A stretch of 9,496 bases of DNA from contig NZ_JBFNEO010000105.1 in the NCBI RefSeq assembly GCF_040797585.1, positions 1-9,496 on the forward strand. The letters are read 5' to 3'. Positions 1 through 5,575 of this stretch are shown one piece after another (within the stretch, counting starts at the first letter, position 1; every line of letters begins with the position of its first letter). Below the pieces are notes generated by a model, which worked only from the letters and a program-made list of their open reading frames with translations, was not told where the DNA came from and searched no databases. The position numbers were made by a program, and so were the translations under genes. This DNA comes from Clostridium_Z sp040797585. Its GTDB lineage: Bacteria > Bacillota > Clostridia > Clostridiales > Clostridiaceae.

Positions 1-302
1 GTTTAAACTTAATAGCATTCTTATCTCAAATTCTTAAGGTGAATTATAAGATAAAAATCTCAATTGTAATCCCAAAATCTACTTTTATAACGGAATCTTT
101 GGTTTTAAAAATTGAAATTTCATTATACTGATCAAAAGTCACGTTTATATTGATTTATATAAGTTTTGATTTAAATATGATGTAATAATAATAACTATTA
201 ATATGATATAAATTAAAATTCTTCTCATGAAAAGCTCACAAATTATTTTTCTATTTGAAATCTTTATATAAAACATATATTTATATGCTAAAAATATACA
301 AT
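1..302. other. AT-rich intergenic region, no gene seen
   Basis: No reading frame with a plausible start and ribosome binding site was found on either strand. The stretch is strongly AT-rich. The only structure noticed is an imperfect inverted repeat at 21-54 (TTATCT with AGATAA outside, AATTC with GAATT inside). It has no T-run on either side, so it is not a convincing terminator. The stretch lies downstream of the permease on the minus strand and is cut off by the window edge, so its left neighbour is unknown. Confidence 0.6.
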
Positions 303-337
303 AAAAAAAGCTGCATCCTAAGATGCAGCTTTTTCTC
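303..337 (-). terminator. Intrinsic terminator of the permease gene, overlapping its stop codon
   Basis: A perfect 13-bp stem (305-317 pairing with 322-334, core GCTGCATC/GATGCAGC) closes a 4-nt loop. On the minus strand it is followed by a run of seven T. The minus-strand loop is TTAG, and its last three bases are the TAG stop codon of the permease, so the last codons form the 5' arm of the stem. A-runs and T-runs flank both sides, so it may also terminate transcription on the plus strand. Confidence 0.9.
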
Positions 338-1775
338 CGTTATTATCTATTTTATTCTTTTTAGCCATTCTTGGTAATATAAGTCCTAATCCAATAAGAA
401 CAAATGGAGTCAATAAGTTAAGTGAGAATTGGAAATACCACTCTGAAGTATAAGCCTCCACTCCCTTTGGAAACATACCCATTATACAAGCAAAAGCTGT
501 AAATAATAAGCACCATAATCCAACTCCATAGGCTACTTTTGAGTTCTTAATAAATTTGTATTCTGAATTAAACTTATCACTCATTTTACGTCTTAAAACC
601 ATATATGCAAAGAATACCCATAGATATCTCATTGGCATAACTACTGAGTTTAGGTCAAGTAACCAGTTAAATAGAGAGTTCATATCTCCTATTCCAAAAG
701 CAGGAACCATTATTAATATACTAACTAATACAGTAGTCATTATATATCCATTTATAGGTGCTCCATGTTTATTAGTCTTTGTTAAAACATCTGGTATATA
801 TCTTCTATCTCCATCAGCTAAAAGAACCTTAAGTGGAGCATCTATTGAGAATACTAAAGCAGATATTTGAGCAGTCATATTAGCTAAGGCATAAAGTATC
901 AAGAAGAAGTTTCCAACTCCATAATACTCTCCAAGCATTTTAAATGCATAATACTGACCATTCATCTTTAGATCCTTTGGTATAGCATTAGAATCAAACA
1001 TTATTCCCATAGCAAAAGATCCTAAAAGAGCACATATAGCTACCATTATAGCAAGAGCTATCATTCCTTTTGGAAATTCCTTTGATGGATTCTTCATGTT
1101 GTTAACATAAGGTGATATTTTTTCACATCCACCAACTGCAAATACAAGCATTGATATAGTAGTAAAGTATGCAAAATTAAAATCTGGCATAAAAGTTTTA
1201 AAAGTAAAACTTGCAGTAGCTGGCTTTACATCAACCATAAAAGGTGCTGCCACAACTAATATAATATATAATAATGACATTATGAATATAGATGTACCTG
1301 CTATGTTTCCTATTCTTTTTAAAGAGTTAACTCCTTTAGATGCTACCCATAAGAATAGTAAAAATACAACTAAAGATATAGATTGTAATACTATAGGATT
1401 GAATTTGCTTATAAAATCACCATTTTGATATACACTCCAACCTAATGCTACTAAAACAGACTGAGGTTTTTGTGCTAGGTATGGTATATGTACCACCCAG
1501 TATGTCCAACCTGCAAAATACGCAAGTTTAGCTCCACTGGTCTCTCTTATCCAAGTACTAACACCCGCTTTTCCTTCCTTAAAAGTAGATCCAAGTTCTC
1601 CTACCATTAAAGCATAAGGAACAAAGTATAAACTTAATATAAGTATCCATGATACCACAACTGTTAGCCCTTGGTTTGCATAGTTATTAACTACATTACC
1701 AAATCCCCATACAGCAACAAAGGCCATTAAAGCAAGGTTATTCCACCTAAGCTTTTTCGAGTCTAGTTCTCCCAT
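318..1775 (-). CDS. APC-superfamily amino-acid permease (glutamate/GABA antiporter-like)
   Basis: A 485-residue integral membrane protein, the usual length for a 12-helix APC transporter. Hydrophobic segments run from about residue 13 to 470. Helix 1 carries GFG (24-26), matching the glycine-rich break that binds the substrate backbone in APC proteins. It is followed by the family pattern GELGS (59-63) and a glycine/tryptophan stretch (GVSTW, 71-75). Helix 6 carries FAVGGCEKISPYV (212-224) followed by KNPSKEFPKG, the typical APC helix 6 and next loop. VASKGVN (144-150) resembles E. coli YjeM, as recalled from memory, which places it near the glutamate/GABA antiporter branch. The substrate is not fixed by sequence; an amino-acid uniporter or exchanger is the safe call. 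No decarboxylase gene lies beside it in the window. The start is set by AGGAGG (1783-1788) seven bases before ATG. It appears monocistronic, with its own promoter and terminator. Confidence 0.9.
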   Translation of the reverse strand: MGELDSKKLRWNNLALMAFVAVWGFGNVVNNYANQGLTVVVSWILILSLYFVPYALMVGELGSTFKEGKAGVSTWIRETSGAKLAYFAGWTYWVVHIPYLAQKPQSVLVALGWSVYQNGDFISKFNPIVLQSISLVVFLLFLWVASKGVNSLKRIGNIAGTSIFIMSLLYIILVVAAPFMVDVKPATASFTFKTFMPDFNFAYFTTISMLVFAVGGCEKISPYVNNMKNPSKEFPKGMIALAIMVAICALLGSFAMGIMFDSNAIPKDLKMNGQYYAFKMLGEYYGVGNFFLILYALANMTAQISALVFSIDAPLKVLLADGDRRYIPDVLTKTNKHGAPINGYIMTTVLVSILIMVPAFGIGDMNSLFNWLLDLNSVVMPMRYLWVFFAYMVLRRKMSDKFNSEYKFIKNSKVAYGVGLWCLLFTAFACIMGMFPKGVEAYTSEWYFQFSLNLLTPFVLIGLGLILPRMAKKNKIDNNGEKAAS

Positions 1776-1851
1776 AAATAATCCTCCTCATTTGCAAAGC
1801 CATACTATAAAAGTATGTTTTACTTTAGTAATAAAAAATATTAAAATTTCT

Positions 1852-1900
1852 TGAAGACAAAAATGTAATATATTATGATTTTCTACATTTTTCGTCTTCA
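1852..1900 (-). promoter_or_regulatory. Long stem-loop at the predicted 5' end of the permease mRNA
   Basis: TGAAGACAAAAATGTA (1852-1867) pairs with 1884-1900 as a 16-bp stem with one bulged base and a 16-nt loop. The predicted start of transcription from the promoter at 1909-1937 is about 1902, so the transcript would begin almost exactly at this stem. It lacks a following T-run on the minus strand, so it is not a plain terminator. Roles by inference: 5' mRNA stabiliser, binding site for an RNA-binding regulator, or a DNA operator. A second small hairpin (CATACT/AGTATG, 1801-1817) and a palindrome TTACTTTAGTAA-like element (1820-1831) lie between it and the ribosome binding site. Confidence 0.55.
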
Positions 1901-1908
1901 TAATAATA

Positions 1909-1937
1909 ATTTTATCATTATTTTTAATTCCTCTCAA
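1909..1937 (-). promoter_or_regulatory. Sigma-A-type promoter for the permease
   Basis: Read on the minus strand: -35 TTGAGA (1937-1932), a 17-base spacer, -10 TAAAAT (1914-1909). Each hexamer matches consensus at 5 of 6 positions. TGA immediately precedes the -10, giving an extended -10 (TGN). The predicted start near 1902 gives a leader of about 127 nt before the permease ATG at 1775. Confidence 0.65.
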
Positions 1938-1943
1938 GAGAGG
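1930..1943. promoter_or_regulatory. Candidate operator: inverted repeat overlapping the -35
   Basis: CCTCTC-AA-GAGAGG is a perfect 6-bp inverted repeat around a 2-base centre. It covers the whole -35 hexamer (1932-1937) of the permease promoter. It is relatively GC-rich in a very AT-rich region. On the plus strand a T-run follows at 1948-1954, but a 5-6-bp stem with so small a loop and no gene upstream makes a plus-strand terminator less likely. The binding protein is unknown. Confidence 0.4.
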
Positions 1944-2120
1944 CTTGTTTTTTTATTAAAAAATTGTTCAATATACTACTTATTTAATAAATAAAAACAT
2001 ATTTATATATATCATTACCAATATTATTAAAAAAAACTATATAATAATATAATTTATATAATCGCATACCATACATTTTTTAAAGTATTTATAAGATTCT
2101 TGTATTCATTAATGATTTTT

Positions 2121-2264
2121 TTAATTAATCTTCACCTTATCAGTATCATTGTCATCTAAAATATAAAAATTAAATGGATACTCTTACTCTTTTTATTATT
2201 ATCCTTCAAAGTTAATACCTCCTCCATAGAAAGACCTTTAGTATTAGTCTCTGTAATTCCTCCT
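2121..2264 (-). pseudogene. Short decayed coding remnant (about 35-45 codons, frameshifted)
   Basis: On the minus strand a strong Shine-Dalgarno AGGAGG (2264-2259) is followed by open frame with no canonical start at the right distance. The first ATG is at 2227, preceded by a weak AAAGG. That frame reads MEEVLTLKDNNKKSKS and stops at 2156. The overlapping frame continues as EYPFNFYILDDNDTDKVKIN and stops at 2121. The two pieces join sensibly if one frameshift is assumed near 2183-2192, just after a run of five A, suggesting one small acidic protein that has lost its frame and perhaps its start. I do not recognise the family. Alternatives are chance open frame, a sequencing error in the A-run, or a real 23-residue peptide (2156-2227). 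Confidence 0.3.
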
Positions 2265-2287
2265 ATTTATATTACTTAATTATAAAT

Positions 2288-2317
2288 AAAAAAGTCTGGA
2301 CTAAGCCAGACTTTTTT
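2288..2317 (-). terminator. Perfect intrinsic terminator between the tandem repeats and the small remnant ORF
   Basis: A 12-bp perfect stem (2288-2299, AAAAAAGTCTGG, pairing with 2306-2317) closes a 6-nt loop. T-rich sequence follows on both strands, so it can act bidirectionally. On the minus strand it is the first clear terminator downstream of the chemoreceptor stop at 2606, about 290 bases away and beyond both repeat copies. On the same strand the AGGAGG at 2264 follows 24 bases later. Confidence 0.85.
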
Positions 2318-2335
2318 ATTTTACATTAATTTATT

Positions 2336-2462
2336 TATCTGATGCCTAGCAACTGTGACACTTCCATTCTTTTAAAATTTGAGAGATAACAGTTGCTACG
2401 GCCCCTAGATTAACTCATCTAACCTTCAGATGATTAAAAGAACACCATCTAAAGGAAGATTC
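2336..2462. repeat. Tandem repeat copy 1 (about 127 nt, structured)
   Basis: This unit matches the next one at 2467-2591 at roughly 80% by eye, with 35 identical bases at its right end (AGATGATTAAAAGAACACC and onward). It can fold on either strand. On the minus strand CCTTTAGATG pairs with CATCTGAAGG (10 bp, one G-T). A long outer stem AGCAACTGT/ACAGTTGCT encloses a smaller hairpin. No T-run follows within the unit. It has no open frame longer than about 25 codons. Possible identities: a dispersed intergenic repeat, tandem small RNAs, or an untranslated regulatory element. Confidence 0.75.
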
Positions 2463-2466
2463 GTTC

Positions 2467-2591
2467 TATCTGATGGCTATAAGCTTTAACACTCCCATTC
2501 TTTTTAAATTTGGGAGATAACAGTTGCTACACACTTAGACTAATCATCTAATCTTTAGATGATTAAAAGAACACCATCTAAAGGAAGATTC
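2467..2591. repeat. Tandem repeat copy 2 (about 125 nt, structured)
   Basis: This is the partner of copy 1, directly abutting it after four bases and ending 14 bases before the chemoreceptor stop codon. On the minus strand CTTTAGATG can pair with CATCTAAAG (9 bp); alternatively ATCATCTAA pairs with the following TTAGATGAT (9 bp, 3-nt loop), so the two hairpins exclude each other. CTCCCA/TGGGAG forms a further 6-bp stem that is much weaker in copy 1, whereas the outer AGCAACTGT stem of copy 1 is weak here. The pairing at the unit's right end is kept in both copies despite base changes. Confidence 0.75.
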
Positions 2592-2605
2592 CTTATATAT
2601 TAATC

Positions 2606-4612
2606 CTATATTTCAAACTTCTTAATTAATGAATTTAAGTTACTTGAGTGTTCCTTTAAAACTTCAGCTTCCCCGGTCATTTCTTCAAGTCCTGATGACT
2701 GCTCTTCTGAAGCAGCACTTACTTCCTCTGTGGTAGCTGCTGTTTCTTGTGATACTGCTGCCACCTCTGAGATCTTTGTTACAACTAAATTTTTACTATT
2801 ATCTATTTTATCTAGAGAAAGAGTAACTTCTTCAATATTATTCTCTAAATTTTTAATACTATCGTCAATAACTTTAAATTTAGCCTTTGTGGTCTCTAGT
2901 TTTTCACTGGTTTCTTTATTTAATCTCTCTGTATTCTTAGTTTCTTCATATAATTCAGATATACTTCCTTTTATCTCTACAATAACACTATTTATTTCTT
3001 TAGCTGATTTTGATGATTGCTCTGCTAATTTTTTAACCTCATCAGCAACTACTGAAAAACCTCTTCCTGCCTCTCCAGCCCTTGCAGCTTCTATACTAGC
3101 ATTTAATGCTAAAAGGCTAGTTTGTTCAGTTATAGATCTAATAACATCTATAATTATTTCTATTTCATCAGATTTAGTAGATAATAAATCTACTTTAGAG
3201 GATATATATTCACTAGACTTTTTATTATCTTCATATTTCTCACTTAATTCTTTCATGGATACCATACCTTCAATAGATGAATTTTTAACTTCATTAGAAA
3301 GAGTACTCATGATTTTTGCACTGCTTAAAGATGTATTAATTTCTTCTTCTAGTGTATTTACAATTCCTACACTATACTCAAGTTCTGATGCTTGAGTGGT
3401 AGCTCCTTCTGATATTTGCTCTATTGACTTTGCTACTTCTTCTCCTACCTGATTTGATTGGTTTACTATATTAAATAAAGTATCTGCTCCATTATTAACC
3501 TTATCTGCCGCTTCCTTAACTCCTTCTAAAAGAACCACCATATCATCTATCAATGAATTAACCGCTAGAATCATAGAGTTTACATCTTCATTATAGTAAG
3601 CTTTTGATTTTGCTTTTTCTTTAAAGCTACCATTCTTAACCTTATTAAGTATGGTTACAACTTCTTTAATAGGTTCTGTTAATCTCTTTGTAAATAATCT
3701 AGCAGATATCCCTACAAATATTACGATTAATATGAAAATAATTATAGATATATCCATCCCCCTTAAAACTATTTTTAAAATTTCCTTTGTAGGGGTAAAT
3801 GTTACAACGATTAATCCTGACTCTTTATCTATTTCCTTATACATCTCATAGCTTATATCACTAATTTCAATCCCCTTATGAGAATCATTATCAAGAGCCA
3901 TAACCTCCTCTATCCAAGGTTCATCTTCTTTATTTTTTCCAATTAAGTTTTTGTCCTTATTAGCTACAATATTTCCTTCTTTGCTCAAAACTGTTGCAAA
4001 TGTATTATTTCCAAGATTTATATTATTTATAATATCAGAAATTCTACTAAGTTTCTTATCAAGAGCCATAACCCCTATGAATTCATTATTTTCATTTTTT
4101 ACAGCCTTGGAATAAGTTATAACCATATCACCTGTGCTTATATCCTTATAAGGTTCAGATATAATCACTCCATTTTGATCTTTCGCTGCATCCTCATACC
4201 ATTCTCTAGTTCTAGGATCAAATCCATCTGGAAAATCCGCCTTAGGTGCTGTAATAATATTTCCATCCTTTGTTGCCATAGCAGTAAATAAAGCATTCTC
4301 ATTAGATTTTATATAATTATTCAGATTTTTTTCAAGCCAAAAAGCTTCATTATTTTTATTCTCAATAACTCCTGAAGCATTAGCATCTGTAGAAAGATAA
4401 TTTATATCTGCAATACTATCCCTATTATCAGAACTCAAAGCCTCTCTAATTATACCTAATCCATTTTTATTTATGATATGAAGGTCTTCTCTTAGATTGC
4501 TATTTAATGAGTAAAAGTTTACTCCTCCAATTATTAATATTGGAATTATAGAAGTCAACACTAAGAGTAATATTATTTCTTTTTTTATACTTTTTCTCTT
4601 TCCCATTCCCAT
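2606..4612 (-). CDS. Methyl-accepting chemotaxis protein with a dCache_1 sensor (probable amino-acid receptor)
   Basis: A 668-residue transmembrane chemoreceptor. Order: membrane helix at 12-31; extracellular double-Cache sensor at about 35-280; second membrane helix at 287-305; HAMP at about 306-360; cytoplasmic signalling hairpin to the C-terminus. The hairpin tip is EQTSLLALNASIEAARAGEA (496-515), the contact site for CheA/CheW. Its arms of about 150-160 residues fit the 44-heptad class. A probable methylation stretch is ATTEEVSAASEE (626-637); no CheR-binding pentapeptide ends the protein. In the membrane-distal Cache module the amino-acid signature is nearly complete: F131, R136, W138, Y139, Y155, D157 and D185, with F where the family usually has Y. 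Amino-acid sensing is therefore inferred. The start ATG at 4612 follows AGAGG (4622-4626); M3 at 4606 is an alternative. No terminator lies directly downstream. Confidence 0.93.
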   Translation of the reverse strand: MGMGKRKSIKKEIILLLVLTSIIPILIIGGVNFYSLNSNLREDLHIINKNGLGIIREALSSDNRDSIADINYLSTDANASGVIENKNNEAFWLEKNLNNYIKSNENALFTAMATKDGNIITAPKADFPDGFDPRTREWYEDAAKDQNGVIISEPYKDISTGDMVITYSKAVKNENNEFIGVMALDKKLSRISDIINNINLGNNTFATVLSKEGNIVANKDKNLIGKNKEDEPWIEEVMALDNDSHKGIEISDISYEMYKEIDKESGLIVVTFTPTKEILKIVLRGMDISIIIFILIVIFVGISARLFTKRLTEPIKEVVTILNKVKNGSFKEKAKSKAYYNEDVNSMILAVNSLIDDMVVLLEGVKEAADKVNNGADTLFNIVNQSNQVGEEVAKSIEQISEGATTQASELEYSVGIVNTLEEEINTSLSSAKIMSTLSNEVKNSSIEGMVSMKELSEKYEDNKKSSEYISSKVDLLSTKSDEIEIIIDVIRSITEQTSLLALNASIEAARAGEAGRGFSVVADEVKKLAEQSSKSAKEINSVIVEIKGSISELYEETKNTERLNKETSEKLETTKAKFKVIDDSIKNLENNIEEVTLSLDKIDNSKNLVVTKISEVAAVSQETAATTEEVSAASEEQSSGLEEMTGEAEVLKEHSSNLNSLIKKFEI

Positions 4613-4635
4613 ATTTTTATTCCTCTCTTAAATAA

Positions 4636-4670
4636 ATTATATATAATCTATCGTGTCAATTTTCTTTTAA
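4636..4670 (-). promoter_or_regulatory. Probable promoter region of the dCache chemoreceptor
   Basis: On the minus strand a perfect -35 TTGACA lies at 4659-4654. The best -10, TATAAT (4641-4636), is only 12 bases further, which is too close. TTTATT at 17 bases would put the start on top of the ribosome binding site. An alternative pair is TTAAAA (4670-4665) with TTATAT (4646-4641), spacing 18. The region clearly holds promoter-like elements but the exact pair is unresolved. The rest of 4671-4889 is AT-rich with nothing else recognised. Confidence 0.35.
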
Positions 4671-4889
4671 TTTATATAATAATAAAAACATTCTAACAAT
4701 AAGTTAAGTTTATTTATTATTCTTATTAAGTAATAGTCTTATTTTTAAAATACTTTATCAGTAAATATAATTTTTATTTCACCCCTTATATAATATGTTT
4801 ATTTTTTTAAAAATTATTGTCTATTAAAAGAATATGTCTTGATATCCTTTATTTATTCCCTAATCTAAATTTATATAACTGATAAAATA

Positions 4890-4926
4890 AATAACCACAC
4901 ATTTAATATTATTATGTATGGTTATT
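4890..4926 (-). terminator. Intrinsic terminator of the GNAT gene
   Basis: AATAACCACACAT (4890-4902) pairs with 4914-4926. In the minus-strand transcript the single mismatch becomes a G-U pair, giving a fully paired 13-bp stem with an 11-nt loop. A moderately T-rich tail (TTATTTTAT) follows. It starts 11 bases after the GNAT stop codon. The better fit on the minus strand suggests it serves that gene. Confidence 0.65.
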
Positions 4927-4936
4927 ATTATGTCTC

Positions 4937-5410
4937 TTATATTAACTTTTTTACATACCATGCATCACAGGAAAAATGATCTGTTTTTAGAAGTGGTTCT
5001 TCCAGTTCTATAAATTCATTTTTCTTATAAAATTTGTTTGCTACCATCATGGATTTTAAAGTTTCTAAATAGCAAGTTTCATAATGATCTTTTGCAAAAT
5101 CTAAAGCTATGTCCATTAACTTTTGTCCCACTCCTAATGCTCTAGCTTCCTTTAATAAATACATCTTTTGAAGTTCACAAACACCTTTTAATCCTTTAAC
5201 AGGTGCTATACCACATCCTCCTAAAATTTCTCCTCCACTTTCAACCACCCAATATTTAGTGTTTTTTTCACTATAGGCTCTAGAAAGGGTTGAAAGTTCT
5301 GGATCTGCCCAAGCAAATCCTTCTCTATTTGCTCCAAATTCTATAAGACATTTTCTTATAACCTGTTCTATGTTCTTATTGTCATCTTCCTTTATTTCTC
5401 TTATAACCAT
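4937..5410 (-). CDS. GNAT-family N-acetyltransferase
   Basis: A 157-residue soluble protein with the size and order of a single GNAT domain, which transfers an acetyl group from acetyl-CoA to an amine. The acetyl-CoA pyrophosphate loop is visible as RALGVG (90-95), matching the R/Q-x-x-G-x-G pattern, right after the strand CELQKMYL (78-85). The C-terminal motif is ANKFYKKNEF (124-133), where the usual glycine before F is E. The N-terminal part carries FGANREGFAWADPEL (25-39), seen in a widespread group of uncharacterised GNAT proteins. The substrate cannot be told from sequence. Start: AAGGAGGGG (5424-5416) ends five bases before the ATG at 5410, a strong site. It lies alone between two chemoreceptor genes, with a terminator-like hairpin on each side, so it is probably its own transcription unit. 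No clear promoter was identified in 5425-5575. Confidence 0.9.
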   Translation of the reverse strand: MVIREIKEDDNKNIEQVIRKCLIEFGANREGFAWADPELSTLSRAYSEKNTKYWVVESGGEILGGCGIAPVKGLKGVCELQKMYLLKEARALGVGQKLMDIALDFAKDHYETCYLETLKSMMVANKFYKKNEFIELEEPLLKTDHFSCDAWYVKKLI

Positions 5411-5465
5411 ATATACCCCTCCTTAAATAAAAATGACCTATTGTGCTATTAAAATATATGACTCT

Positions 5466-5489
5466 AAAAAAACTTTCATTAAAGTTTTT
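5466..5489 (-). terminator. Weak terminator-like hairpin after the second chemoreceptor
   Basis: AAAAACTTT (5468-5476) pairs with AAAGTTTTT (5481-5489) around a 4-nt loop. On the minus strand a run of seven T follows the C. The stem is only 9 bp with one G-C pair, so termination may be partial. It lies about 90 bases after the chemoreceptor stop and 42 bases before the GNAT ribosome binding site, so read-through into the GNAT gene is possible. Confidence 0.45.
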
Positions 5490-5575
5490 CACTAGAAAAA
5501 TTCCTGATTTTAGACTAAGTAATTTCAGTAAAAACCTTCTAGCCAAAGAAATTAAATTAATATTTATATGTAAAC

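Noticed and set aside
21..54. Inverted repeat TTATCT...AGATAA with inner AATTC/GAATT
   Set aside because: Interrupted stem, no T-run on either side, no adjacent gene visible; not enough for a terminator or operator call.
2433..2480. Tiny plus-strand ORFs starting MIKRTPSKGRF in both repeat copies
   Set aside because: Shared only because the DNA is duplicated. There is no ribosome binding site, they differ after residue 11, and copy 2 ends after 14 codons. Coding is not supported, though the frame is worth remembering if the repeat is studied.
2336..2591. CRISPR array or type III toxin-antitoxin repeat
   Set aside because: Only two units, about 125 nt each, with no short repeat/spacer alternation, no cas genes and no toxin gene beside them.
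2730..3395. Plus-strand open frame of 221 codons
   Set aside because: It lies wholly antisense to the chemoreceptor signalling domain, reads as low-complexity serine/leucine, and has no ribosome binding site. It is a shadow of the real gene.
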